From Ferruginibacter sp. (GTDB lineage: Bacteria > Bacteroidota > Bacteroidia > Chitinophagales > Chitinophagaceae): a DNA stretch of 64,000 nt. The position numbers were made by a program, and so were the translations under genes. The notes under the pieces are model-generated. The model was not told the origin of the DNA. It worked only from the letters and a program-made list of their open reading frames with translations, and made no database searches. Positions 18,021 to 26,740 of this stretch are shown one piece after another. The DNA lies in the NCBI GenBank assembly GCA_019638575.1, contig JAHBTN010000010.1:1-64000 (forward strand), in the 5' to 3' direction. Position 1 is the stretch's first letter; the number at the start of each line of letters is the position of its first letter.

Positions 18021-18890
18021 TCAATTATCTTGAGTAATGATACGTTCGCAAATAATGATGTTGTTTTCCTTAATATTATTTTCTTTAATAGACAATGCAG
18101 GGTTCAGCACTTTACTGCTTTGATACCATTTTGTTTTTAACCTAAACCACCATTCAAATGCATTGCCTTTTTTGTCGGCATATTCAATTGGTGTTTCGCT
18201 CTGTACTTCGTTGTAATCATTTAAAAAATGATAGTACAGGTCGCCAAGCGCCATTGTATCGGGGCCTTTTGCCCTAAAGTTTGTCTTAACATTATTTTCT
18301 GCATTTTTCGAAATTTCAAATGCAATTACCAGTAATTTTTCATTTGCTTTTTCATCCGGCAGTTCAATGGGGTTATCAATAGGGTATAGCCAGGTGGGGT
18401 ATTGAGGTAAGGGGATTTTGTAAGCGGCTTCAAAAGTGTACAGGAAAACCACCGGCACAAAAAACCACAGTGTACTGATAAGCATGGGAAAAAACATAAA
18501 ATCCTTATCCTTTAAAAAATATTGCAGCGATGAAAAAACCACAATGGTGAAAAAGATAAGCGACATGCCAAACATTATTTCTCCAATAATTACACGGTTG
18601 CGATTGTTTTTATTGGATATGAAATAGCGTTTATGAAAAAATACTACATGGATGATTCCAAAAAACAGGTATATAAATGCCAATAACCAAAATACTTTAA
18701 AAAGCTGATCGGAGATAAAAGTTGATAGATATGCAATACCCGATAAACCTGCTGCCGACAGGCCGCCCCACAATACCGGTTTTTTTGATTTTGATGCAAA
18801 ACTGTCAACATAATTTTTTACCATAAAAATCAAGGCCACCGAGCAGGCAAAGAAACTGCCAATATATATCCAGAAAAATTTTAAAAGCAT
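18021..18890 (-). CDS. tssN: T6SSiii inner-membrane protein TssN
   Basis: The 289-aa protein has five predicted membrane helices in its first 155 residues (about 5-24, 40-58, 66-85, 102-122 and 132-152). A cytoplasmic domain of about 130 residues follows, with PTWLYPIDNPIELPDEKANEKLLVIAFEISKNAE. This layout is characteristic of TssN of the Bacteroidota T6SS. The cytoplasmic part is thought to contact TssK and the baseplate. It lies 22 bases after tssG and one base before tssK. Confidence 0.9.
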   Translation of the reverse strand: MLLKFFWIYIGSFFACSVALIFMVKNYVDSFASKSKKPVLWGGLSAAGLSGIAYLSTFISDQLFKVFWLLAFIYLFFGIIHVVFFHKRYFISNKNNRNRVIIGEIMFGMSLIFFTIVVFSSLQYFLKDKDFMFFPMLISTLWFFVPVVFLYTFEAAYKIPLPQYPTWLYPIDNPIELPDEKANEKLLVIAFEISKNAENNVKTNFRAKGPDTMALGDLYYHFLNDYNEVQSETPIEYADKKGNAFEWWFRLKTKWYQSSKVLNPALSIKENNIKENNIIICERIITQDN

Positions 18891-18912
18891 CTTCTATATT
18901 GTAATAGTTTAC

Positions 18913-19821
18913 TTATATGGATAAGCTTATGCCGAGTATTGATTCTGTTTCAAAATCCCCGGTATCAGCAATGTTCCAATCAAATATAATATCAATTTGT
19001 AAAGGAATAAATATTTCCTCAAAGTGTTTTAATAATTTATCATAATCGCCTCCGGGCCTGTAGTTTTCTGCTTCGTTTTTTTGTAAGTTACCAATAGTAA
19101 AAAGCCAGCAGGGTGATGGTTCTATAAACCGGTTGCCTGTAACGGCGTCAATGCCCAGCTCAAAAAAATATGTATGGCTTTTGGTTTGTTGTGTTGTGTG
19201 CAGGTTTATTTCCTTTTCTGTTATTGTTACCGGTTTTTGCAAAACAAATTCCAGGGCGCCGGCAGTTTGGTTAGCATTACCTTTTATTGATTTAACCCAG
19301 GGCATTAGCTGAATAAGCCTTTTAACAGGCTCTTCGGGCAAGCCAGCCGGAATATCCCAAAAATTTAATAACTCGGTTTTTATATCTCCGTTTAAAATAC
19401 CAAAAGCAAGGGTTACTTCTTCCTGCTCAACCAAAGTGGCATATCGGAAAATTTCCTGCTCAATGGGTTGAAAAAATTTACGTGCCGCTTTTTCCTCTTC
19501 CTTAAAACGCCTGTGTTCTTCAGCCATCAGGCCGGTGGCGTTGGTTTTGCTATTGCCTTTTGATTGGTGAAAAAGGCCTTCGGGTAACCTGTCGTAAATA
19601 CCATCTTTATTAATGGTAAGCAATAGCTCGTCTTTAAAAGTACTATCATTAAACTCAAATCTTACCTCATCTATCTCGTTACGGAAGCTTTTTTTAAAAT
19701 TACTGTTACAAAAAAGCCTGATATCGTTAAAGCTGATATCATGCTGTAACATAGCTGCACAAAACACTTCGGCTTTTAAAAATGTATGTGCTTTGGTTTT
19801 ATATACAGCATTTTTAATCAT
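18913..19821 (-). CDS. tssG: T6SS baseplate protein TssG
   Basis: The 302-aa cytoplasmic protein shows TssG-like segments: DGIYDRLPEGLFHQSKG (about 74-90), EEEKAARKFFQPIEQEIFRYATLVEQEE (about 107-134) and LPEEPVKRLIQLMPWVKSIKGNANQTAGALEFVL (about 160-193). TssG is the second wedge component with TssF. It is the first gene of the minus-strand tss arm. The 374-base spacer upstream separates it from hcp on the other strand. Confidence 0.85.
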   Translation of the reverse strand: MIKNAVYKTKAHTFLKAEVFCAAMLQHDISFNDIRLFCNSNFKKSFRNEIDEVRFEFNDSTFKDELLLTINKDGIYDRLPEGLFHQSKGNSKTNATGLMAEEHRRFKEEEKAARKFFQPIEQEIFRYATLVEQEEVTLAFGILNGDIKTELLNFWDIPAGLPEEPVKRLIQLMPWVKSIKGNANQTAGALEFVLQKPVTITEKEINLHTTQQTKSHTYFFELGIDAVTGNRFIEPSPCWLFTIGNLQKNEAENYRPGGDYDKLLKHFEEIFIPLQIDIIFDWNIADTGDFETESILGISLSI

Positions 19822-20195
19822 GTTAATGCAAATTTGGCCTTACTAAAATGCAGGTTTACGATTTTGGGGTCTTCGAAATTAATTATAATTAACTTAATTA
19901 TGAAATTATGCAGTAATTATAAAAAGGCAGGTTTGTTACTGCAACACTTTGTGTTTATAAGATGTAAAAAGGGTAGTAAAATGTTTTTCTTTAGTAAAGG
20001 CAATAAAAAAGTATAAAATGTTACTTTTTTTTTATTAAATTGTTGCAAGTTTTTAATGTGCCGGTTGTGATTCCCTATTTAAAAGATAAAAACCCCAAAC
20101 CAGTAAAAAGTAAATACTACAACAGTAAATATTTTGCAGTATTTATGATTGATATGTGTATTCAACATTTACAATAACTTCAAAATTTAATTTTT
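19822..20195. promoter_or_regulatory. Divergent spacer between the two T6SS arms
   Basis: This 374-base AT-rich region must hold promoters for tssG (minus) and hcp (plus). I find no perfect TAnnTTTG element for either direction. The nearest are ATATTTTG near 20132 and TACTTTTT near 20022 on the plus strand. No coding frame or RNA gene is evident. The lack of a consensus promoter may point to an alternative sigma factor or an activator. Confidence 0.5.
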
Positions 20196-20582
20196 ATGAG
20201 TTTCAAAGCTAAATTTAAAGCTGGTAGCATTGAGTGTAATATTCTTAATGTACATTATTCATTATCGCAGGACATTGATTCCACTGGCCGTCCATCATCA
20301 ATTACCCGTGGAGGCACAATTACATTAACAGTTGAAGGAAATAACAGTACGGAACTGTTTGAGTGGATGTGTAACAGTTTTGAGCAAAAGGATGGTAGTA
20401 TTATTTTTATTAAACGAGATTCGGATGCCACACTTAAAGAAATGAAATTTAAATCGGGTTACCTGGTGGCTTTTTCTGAAGCTTTTAATTCGGAAGGTAA
20501 AGAACCACTATCTGTAACATTTACAATTTCTGCTAAAGAAATTTCTATGGGCAGTGGAACTCATACCAATGAATGGGTATAA
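20196..20582 (+). CDS. tssD: T6SS tube protein Hcp (TssD)
   Basis: The 128-aa protein has the Bacteroidota Hcp pattern: MSFKAKFKAGSIECNILN, YSLSQDIDSTGRPSSITRGGTI, WMCNSFEQKDGSIIF and LSVTFTISAKEI. Hexameric rings of Hcp stack into the inner tube and carry cargo. There is no N-terminal signal, as expected for a machine substrate. It lies 93 bases upstream of vgrG and heads the plus-strand arm. A second, longer Hcp is encoded at 29756. Confidence 0.93.
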   Translation: MSFKAKFKAGSIECNILNVHYSLSQDIDSTGRPSSITRGGTITLTVEGNNSTELFEWMCNSFEQKDGSIIFIKRDSDATLKEMKFKSGYLVAFSEAFNSEGKEPLSVTFTISAKEISMGSGTHTNEWV

Positions 20583-20675
20583 TAAATTATAGTAATTGTT
20601 TATTCTTTCAGGATATCTGCAAATCATTTGCGGGATGGTGAATAATGCCTGCATTTATAATTCAACGTAGTAAAA

Positions 20676-22505
20676 ATGCCATTAGAGCTAATTCAAACAA
20701 AAATTAAGGTTGAAGGCAATGATGATGATATTTTTTTTGCCAACCTTACTATTAATCAGCATTTGGCCGATGTTAATTCCTTTCATTTTACCTGGCGCCA
20801 GCCAGAGGGGGAGGTTTCTTTATCATCGCAGGTTAGTTTTTATAACGATAACCTTGGTAAAGAAATAACAATTACCATTGGAGATGATTTTACTTTTAAA
20901 GGTATTATTTACGCTATTTCCTGCAATAACCATGATAGAATTGGATTATCTTATGAAATAAGCGGTAAAGGTTTATTTGAAAAACTTAACCAGGTGCCTG
21001 AGTGCAGGTCTTTTTATAAAAAAAGCCTCTCAGATATTTTTAATGCTGTTAATAATACATCCGGTACCACGTTAAGCCTGTCGCCTTCCAATACAGGCGA
21101 TTTATTTTATACGGTACAATATAACCAAACCGCTTTTTCTTTTTTAAGGATGATGGCAGCCCGCTATGGAGAATGGTTTTATTATAATGGTACTGAAATG
21201 GTATTGGAAGCACCATCAGGTGATGCTGTTAGTTTAACCCAGGGGCAGGATGTGATTAACCTTGATATTTCTGCAAAACTGGTTAGGTCGCCAATGAATA
21301 ACACAGCTTTTAACAGGCATAGCGGCGAGGTACTTACACACCAGGTTCAAAGCCATAACGGCGAAGGGTATATAGGTGCGGCGCAACATGCAGGCGAAAC
21401 AGCGTATGGAAGTAACCAGTCAATGACAAACATGTCGGCTGCTGCCACACAGCAATTACTAACAGATATGAGTACACTAAGCCAGAAATCGGCAGCAGCC
21501 AATGCTGTATTGGTAAGGGCAAAGTGTACTAGCAATATCCTTAAACTTGCCGCAAAAATTAAATTGATTGATGAAGCCGGTAATAGTAACGGAGAATATA
21601 TCATCACCGAAGTTCATCATAGTGTTAGCAATAATGATAATTACCAAAACCAGTTTGTAGCTATACCTGCCGAAGTAGAAGTTCCACCTTATACCAATCC
21701 TTTTACAGTACCATTATGCGATTCGCAAATGGCCAAGGTTGTAGAAAATGAAGATGCTGATGGCTTAGACAGGGTGAAAGTTCATTTTCCCTGGCAACAA
21801 TCGGGCGAAAATACACCCTGGCTAAATGTGATTACGCCTCATGGCGGAAAAGACAGGGGTATACGTTTTTTACCGGAGATTGATGATGAAGTAATGGTGT
21901 CATTTATGGATAATAATGCTGAAAGGCCTTATGTAATAGGAGGTATGTTTACCGAAAACAATAAATCGGGCAATACCCATGAAGGTAATCATGTAAAAGT
22001 AATAGGTACCAAAACCGGCCGCAGGATTGAGATAAACGAAAATGATGGCACCATGGGTTTTATGGATAACTATAAAAATAAAAAGGATAAAAACATTATA
22101 GAGTTTAAGAAAAAGGATGACCCCGAAATGAAAATACAATCATTGAAAGGGGATGATGACGGATCGATGATTTCTTTTACCAATTCCGAATCACTTAAAA
22201 TAGAATTGAAAGACGGAGGGGCACTGATAGCTGAAATTAAATTTGAAAAAAACGGTAAAAAACTTACCATACATGCAGCCGATACCATAGAAATAAAAGC
22301 TGATCAAACTTTAAAGCTAAATGCACAAAAGATAGAGATAAACGGAACACAGGAAGTAAAACTGGAAGGCATACAGGTAGGTATTGATGGTAAATCGGAA
22401 CTTAAGGCTAAAGGGCTTACTGCTACATTTGAAGGCTCTGCAAAGGCAGATTTTAAAGGAGGAGGTATGGCTTCCTTAACAGGCGGCATTGTAAAAATTA
22501 ATTAA
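20676..22505 (+). CDS. tssI: T6SS spike protein VgrG (TssI)
   Basis: The 609-aa protein has the VgrG layout. A gp27-like part covers about 1-330 (YNQTAFSFLRMMAARYGEWFYYNG). The gp5 OB-fold domain covers about 350-430 (LDRVKVHFPWQQSGENTPW, FLPEIDDEVMVSFMDNNAERPYVIG). The C-terminal beta-helix (about 500-609) has short repeats such as TIEIKADQTLKLNAQKIEING. It ends in VKIN with no extra catalytic domain, so effectors must be carried as cargo. Adaptor, PAAR and two cargo-like genes follow within 25 bases of each other. Confidence 0.94.
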   Translation: MPLELIQTKIKVEGNDDDIFFANLTINQHLADVNSFHFTWRQPEGEVSLSSQVSFYNDNLGKEITITIGDDFTFKGIIYAISCNNHDRIGLSYEISGKGLFEKLNQVPECRSFYKKSLSDIFNAVNNTSGTTLSLSPSNTGDLFYTVQYNQTAFSFLRMMAARYGEWFYYNGTEMVLEAPSGDAVSLTQGQDVINLDISAKLVRSPMNNTAFNRHSGEVLTHQVQSHNGEGYIGAAQHAGETAYGSNQSMTNMSAAATQQLLTDMSTLSQKSAAANAVLVRAKCTSNILKLAAKIKLIDEAGNSNGEYIITEVHHSVSNNDNYQNQFVAIPAEVEVPPYTNPFTVPLCDSQMAKVVENEDADGLDRVKVHFPWQQSGENTPWLNVITPHGGKDRGIRFLPEIDDEVMVSFMDNNAERPYVIGGMFTENNKSGNTHEGNHVKVIGTKTGRRIEINENDGTMGFMDNYKNKKDKNIIEFKKKDDPEMKIQSLKGDDDGSMISFTNSESLKIELKDGGALIAEIKFEKNGKKLTIHAADTIEIKADQTLKLNAQKIEINGTQEVKLEGIQVGIDGKSELKAKGLTATFEGSAKADFKGGGMASLTGGIVKIN

Positions 22506-22530
22506 ACTGCAATGCAATATAATACACAAG

Positions 22531-23088
22531 ATGATGTATATGCTTTACGATACTGCATTAAATGGTTTATATACATTAAACCTGTTACAAAAAGCATACA
22601 CGGTAAATCACTCTCTTTTTAAAGGCACAAAAGACGAACATTTATTTGATGTGGCACCTTACTTGTTTAGTATCGACGATCGTTTTTTTTATAACCTTAA
22701 CGACCCTCATGTTTCTCTACAAGCGATTGTTGCTGTAGAAACAGAAATGGCCGATAAAGATTTACTAGCTCATTTTCAACAATTCATTTACCGGCAAAAT
22801 AATAATAAACAATATTATTACAGGTTTTGGGATGCCAGGGTTTTGGTAAGGTTTTTAACAGGCAGCACTTATGAGCAAATAGCACCCATATTTGATGAAA
22901 TTAAAAGTTTTTATGTACCAGATATTGACAAGTTAACAGTAAAACGTTATTCATTGAACAGGGGAAAACTGCAAACAGATGAATTGCCCTTAGACAAGCT
23001 GTTTTTTTTAGGCAATGATTTACAGGAAATACAAACGGCTACAGAAGTAATTAAACAACAAAAAAAAGAACGAACTTTTTTTAAATAG
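22531..23088 (+). CDS. DUF4123-type T6SS effector adaptor
   Basis: The 185-aa cytoplasmic protein resembles the DUF4123 (Tap/TEC) adaptors that load effectors onto VgrG. The N-terminal YDTALNGLYTLNLLQKA is followed by HLFDVAPYLFSIDD and LQAIVAVETEMADKDLLAHFQQFI, then YYYRFWDARVLVRFLTGSTYEQI. In this family the F-R-F/Y-x-D-P-R-V segment is typical, here YRFWDARV. Its position directly between vgrG and the PAAR gene is the standard adaptor location. The cargo is probably the PAAR protein or the lipase-like protein downstream. Confidence 0.85.
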   Translation: MMYMLYDTALNGLYTLNLLQKAYTVNHSLFKGTKDEHLFDVAPYLFSIDDRFFYNLNDPHVSLQAIVAVETEMADKDLLAHFQQFIYRQNNNKQYYYRFWDARVLVRFLTGSTYEQIAPIFDEIKSFYVPDIDKLTVKRYSLNRGKLQTDELPLDKLFFLGNDLQEIQTATEVIKQQKKERTFFK

Positions 23089-23094
23089 ATAGAT

Positions 23095-23721
23095 ATGGGA
23101 AAACCGGCAGCAAGATTAATGGATATGCATACATGCCCGATGGTTAATGGAGTAGTGCCACATGTTGGCGGGCCGATTATGGGGCCGGGGTGCCCAACTG
23201 TACTTATTGGTGGAATGCCTGCCGCAGTTGTGGGCGATATGTGTACTTGCACCGGCCCGCCGGATACTATCATTTTAGGCAGTGCCGGTGTTTTAATAGG
23301 TGGCAAGCCTGCAGCCCGTATGGGTGATATGACATCGCATGGAGGTATAATAATTTTAGGTTGCTTTACGGTTTTAATTGGAGATGCAGGTGCAGGCGGT
23401 GGTGGCGGAGGTGGTGCTGCAGCGCCCAAGGCCGATATGTCAAAACTTGGAGCAAAAGCTGCTGCTGCACTTGCTAATAAAAAAGCTTTGGAACAAGCTG
23501 CACAGGAAGGAAAAGATACAGCAGAAAAAACTGATCAAAAAGATTTTAATGCACAGTTTACATTGGTTGACGAAGCAGAGAAGGGTGTTGCAAATGTTAA
23601 TTATGAAATTGAAACCAATGATGGCGAAAGGCATACCGGCAAAACGGATAGTAGTGGGAAAACTGATAACCTATCGGGCTATACTACGGCCGATTGCAGG
23701 GTTAGTTTTTTAAATAAATAA
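23095..23721 (+). CDS. PAAR-repeat spike tip with C-terminal TTR-like extension
   Basis: Residues 1-100 are a PAAR domain (GKPAARLMDMHTCP, HVGGPIMGPGCPTVLIGGMPAA, GDMCTCTGPPDTIILG, GGKPAARMGDMTSHGG), which caps the VgrG spike. An Ala/Gly-rich linker containing seven consecutive Gly follows. Residues about 115-145 are helical and Lys/Ala-rich. A short beta domain (about 150-208) contains FTLVDEAEKGVANVNYEI and TGKTDSSGKTDNL, the pattern of transthyretin-like domains found on T6SS PAAR proteins. These are thought to dock effectors. The gene starts 6 bases after the adaptor gene. Confidence 0.9.
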   Translation: MGKPAARLMDMHTCPMVNGVVPHVGGPIMGPGCPTVLIGGMPAAVVGDMCTCTGPPDTIILGSAGVLIGGKPAARMGDMTSHGGIIILGCFTVLIGDAGAGGGGGGGAAAPKADMSKLGAKAAAALANKKALEQAAQEGKDTAEKTDQKDFNAQFTLVDEAEKGVANVNYEIETNDGERHTGKTDSSGKTDNLSGYTTADCRVSFLNK

Positions 23722-23728
23722 TTTTTTA

Positions 23729-25633
23729 ATGGCCGGCGAACAAACAGAAGAAACACATCAACAGGTAAATGCCAGGCAACTGGTAGTGATGGTACGTTTT
23801 AATCCTGCAGCAGGGTTAGATACCGGTGCAGCATCCAGCCTCATGGGCGGCATCAGCAATCCTATCGAGAGCGCTGTAAGCGCTGTAGAAAGTGCTGCAG
23901 CAAGTATCCCCGGCCTTGATATGTTTTTAAAAGAAGAAAAAAAAGAAACCGAATCGGAAAAAGAATATAAATACTATGAAGATTATTCAGGCTGGGATAC
24001 AATGCTTGACAAGATAAAGGAAGGCTTGCAGCAAATGAATCCCGATAGCGATGTGGAAAAATTTGAATTCAGTTCAACCGATGCAGAGGGCAGGAAAAAA
24101 GATGCTAAGCAACTGAATGAAAAGATAAAATCAAAATTAAACGGCTGGAAAAAATATACCTCTTATGTTCATTTTATAGGATTGGCACAGGGAGGGAATG
24201 TAGCAAATGAATGTACCGACCTGCTGGCTAATGACAGTACTTTTAAATCGGAGAAATGGGCTGTTAAATCGGTTGTGTATATGGCAACTCCACTGTACAA
24301 AAATGTACATGTACTTAATAAGGCAAGTATGAAGGGTAAAGGCGCTGTGTTTTCTTTTGGCAACCAATACGACCTTACCCAAAACGCCATTGATTTTTTT
24401 GACGACAATGAAAAACTGCTCACCCTTATTAAAGATTCAAACAAAAATGTATTGTCGCTTGCCGTAGGTAAAGTAAAAATGCGCCTGGTTAAGATACTGG
24501 CAATCCTGTTAGGCGGATTGCATATAAGCGCCGGCCCCGATGCATTAAAAGACCTTGATAAGATTGATGAAATAAAAGATGAAATAAAAGGATTGATTGA
24601 TGATATACTTGGCTTCATTAAAAAGCTTATTGATGAAGGCACATCGTTTGTAAAACTTGATGAGATACCCGATTTTAAAAATATCAGCTCGGGATACGAT
24701 GCCATACCTAATAAATGTGCTGATGAATTAAAAACTACTATTGAAGAGATAAAAAATAAAGCTGTGGATGGAGCAAAACATACCAGCCTCTCTTTGGGCC
24801 CATCCGACCTGGCAGGCCTGTTAAATTGCCTTTGCCCTCTGTTTGATGCAATCGGCGGCTCGCTGTCTGTATTAAAACCAAATACAAAAGGTGGCGAAGA
24901 CCTGGCTAAACAAATGATTGATGAAGCAGGAGTAAAAAAAGTTTTTGCTCCCGAAGGAAGCTCGCCAACTTTCCTTGATATTGATAAAGACTATATTAAT
25001 AAAGCCGTAGAAGCTGCAAAAAAGAATGAACCCGACATGTCGGTGGTGCTTATTAATAAAGTAAATGGCCTGCTTAAAAAAGCAACCGAAAAAACCAACG
25101 AGGTAAAAGATATGGATGCCACTCAAAAACAATACCTGGCCGAAGCTATAAGTTGTCTTTGCCTGCCCATGCTGCCATCAAAAAAAGAATTTTATGCAAA
25201 GCTGGTAAAGCTTATACCTTTTAACCTGCAAAAACTTACAGAAGATTATACAGCGGGCAATTTAATGGGCAAGGCCGGTGCACCGCTTGAAAAAATCGGG
25301 ATAAAATTTCCCGATAAATTAAACACATCGGTTACCAATGCCGATGCGGAGATGAACAGGGTAAAAGGTTATTTTGATCAGAATAATTTTAAGATGGCCG
25401 ATAAGATAGACAGCCTTTATCTTATTTATAATTCGCATAACCTGGCTTTAAAGAAACCATTTGGACAAGTGCATCAATGCATAGATATGCAAACCGGGTA
25501 TTTGAATTATATGAAAGCAAAAGGTTATGATAATGTTTGTACCATCAACGAGAATAAATATAACCAGGGCAGCAAAACCGAAAAAGAAAATGCAATGCCC
25601 ACCACTGAAGTTAAAAAAGAACAGGCAGCTTAA
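23729..25633 (+). CDS. Lipase-like alpha/beta hydrolase protein without nucleophile Ser; candidate T6SS cargo
   Basis: The 634-aa protein has no signal peptide. Residues about 90-200 match the lipase core: a helix-rich DAKQLNEKIKSKLNGW, the strand-turn-helix YVHFIGLAQGGNVANEC, then SVVYMATPLYKNVHVL, which resembles the usual TPH-x-G strand. The G-x-S-x-G motif is G151-L-A-Q-G155, so Ala153 replaces the nucleophile. The remaining 400 residues are helical, with a charged amphipathic region about 255-300 and two Cys-containing helices (LLNCLCPLFDA and ISCLCLPMLPS). It begins 8 bases after the PAAR gene and is probably carried on the spike. It could be a non-lipolytic effector or a scaffold. Confidence 0.7.
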   Translation: MAGEQTEETHQQVNARQLVVMVRFNPAAGLDTGAASSLMGGISNPIESAVSAVESAAASIPGLDMFLKEEKKETESEKEYKYYEDYSGWDTMLDKIKEGLQQMNPDSDVEKFEFSSTDAEGRKKDAKQLNEKIKSKLNGWKKYTSYVHFIGLAQGGNVANECTDLLANDSTFKSEKWAVKSVVYMATPLYKNVHVLNKASMKGKGAVFSFGNQYDLTQNAIDFFDDNEKLLTLIKDSNKNVLSLAVGKVKMRLVKILAILLGGLHISAGPDALKDLDKIDEIKDEIKGLIDDILGFIKKLIDEGTSFVKLDEIPDFKNISSGYDAIPNKCADELKTTIEEIKNKAVDGAKHTSLSLGPSDLAGLLNCLCPLFDAIGGSLSVLKPNTKGGEDLAKQMIDEAGVKKVFAPEGSSPTFLDIDKDYINKAVEAAKKNEPDMSVVLINKVNGLLKKATEKTNEVKDMDATQKQYLAEAISCLCLPMLPSKKEFYAKLVKLIPFNLQKLTEDYTAGNLMGKAGAPLEKIGIKFPDKLNTSVTNADAEMNRVKGYFDQNNFKMADKIDSLYLIYNSHNLALKKPFGQVHQCIDMQTGYLNYMKAKGYDNVCTINENKYNQGSKTEKENAMPTTEVKKEQAA

Positions 25634-25648
25634 TAAACAACCATCAAA

Positions 25649-26635
25649 ATGATACCAACCGGGCCAGGCGAAATAAGACTTGATCATCGCTCAAGCGCTG
25701 CAGATAATGTAGTGTGGGTGCATCTTGATAATTTTGATATAGATGGTGTTGATCTTAAAGCTGAACATAGAAATGCATTAGACAGGTGGTTCAGGCATAA
25801 TATGGTTGAAAGCGGTGGTTTAATAATACCTGTTGACAGAATTTGGGTTTTTCTAAGGGGTTATGCAAGCCGTACCGGTGGAGTAGAACATAATATTGAT
25901 TTATCAAGACAAAGAGTTAGTAATGTGCGGGCATATCTTTCATCTTATGTGTCCGACAGTCATATCACCGGGATGGAACATGTAGGCGAAAGTTGGTCAC
26001 GTAGAGAAATTGAAGAAGATAGCCAGTATCGGTCTGTTGAAGTTATCATGCGTACTGTGAACCATCCGCCTGCACCTACAACTCCTACATTTATATACGA
26101 TCGTTTCCGTATGAGGGCTAAACCGGTTGGTCCCGATGTAGTTGGCGCTATTGCCGACGAAATTGACCTTCCTGGTGGTCTTGGCAGTACAGTTTTAATG
26201 ATACAGATTGAAAACCGCTCAACCCATGAGCGAAGAGATTTTTTATTTGTTTCATTGCAGGTTACGGCTGGTTTATCTGCTCCTATATCTTCATCAACAG
26301 AACCAACAGATGATAGATTAATCAGTGAGTCTTCTGAATATGGTGATTGGGTCAATTTCAGAACAAGAAGTAATCATCATGTAGCATTTTCGGAGTTTGT
26401 GGGCAGTGCTGCATTTGGCGGTATGGTAAGCGTTCAAATTGGAGGATATAGCCCCGGAGAAAGCCTGGGTATGGGAGAAAATTATTTCCAGTTTAATTCC
26501 GACAGGCTGCATAACGTAGATAACTATGTATCTATATTACCACGTACAATTGTGCTACCTATGCCTCCTACATTTGGTCTTGGGTTTTCTCTTATTTCGA
26601 TGAGCGCTTTTGGGAGGTTGATGTTTTGGCCTTGA
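25649..26635 (+). CDS. OmpA-like protein without signal peptide; candidate T6SS cargo
   Basis: The 328-aa protein has an N-terminal OmpA/MotB-like segment (about 25-130). It includes VWVFLRGYASRTGGVEHNIDLSRQRVSNVRAYLSSY, which follows the peptidoglycan-binding pattern G-x-A-S-x-x-G ... N-x-x-L-S-x-x-R. No signal peptide or membrane helix precedes it, which is unusual for this fold. The C-terminal half (about 140-328) is beta-rich, with DWVNFRTRSNHHVAFSEFVG and VSVQIGGYSPGESLGMG, and I cannot assign it. Its position 15 bases after the lipase-like gene and before clpV suggests that it is carried by the T6SS. Targeting of periplasmic peptidoglycan is an inference. Confidence 0.65.
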   Translation: MIPTGPGEIRLDHRSSAADNVVWVHLDNFDIDGVDLKAEHRNALDRWFRHNMVESGGLIIPVDRIWVFLRGYASRTGGVEHNIDLSRQRVSNVRAYLSSYVSDSHITGMEHVGESWSRREIEEDSQYRSVEVIMRTVNHPPAPTTPTFIYDRFRMRAKPVGPDVVGAIADEIDLPGGLGSTVLMIQIENRSTHERRDFLFVSLQVTAGLSAPISSSTEPTDDRLISESSEYGDWVNFRTRSNHHVAFSEFVGSAAFGGMVSVQIGGYSPGESLGMGENYFQFNSDRLHNVDNYVSILPRTIVLPMPPTFGLGFSLISMSAFGRLMFWP

Positions 26636-26641
26636 ATAATT

Positions 26642-26664
26642 TATAATTGATAATGTATAATGTA
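26642..26664. repeat. Copy of a 23-base AT-rich dispersed repeat
   Basis: The segment TATAATTGATAATGTATAAT plus three bases occurs identically at 57859-57881. Here it is followed by a partial second unit (AGAATTGATAATGTATG). It lies in the 105-base gap before clpV. Confidence 0.75.
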
Positions 26665-26740
26665 GAATTGATAATGTATGCAGGCTCAAATTTTTAAAAC
26701 TAATTGTTTATTTTTAATAGAAGCATCTTAATAAATAAAT

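Noticed and set aside
22947-23429. Pro/Ile-rich minus-strand frame opposite the PAAR gene
   Set aside because: Its poly-Pro run mirrors the poly-Gly linker of PAAR on the plus strand, so it is an antisense artefact.
24169-24705. 178-codon minus-strand frame inside the lipase-like gene
   Set aside because: It is antisense to a coherent coding frame with strong codon continuity and has no recognisable domain.
23729-25633. Calling the T6SS cargo protein an active phospholipase
   Set aside because: The nucleophile position is Ala and no alternative catalytic set could be identified.
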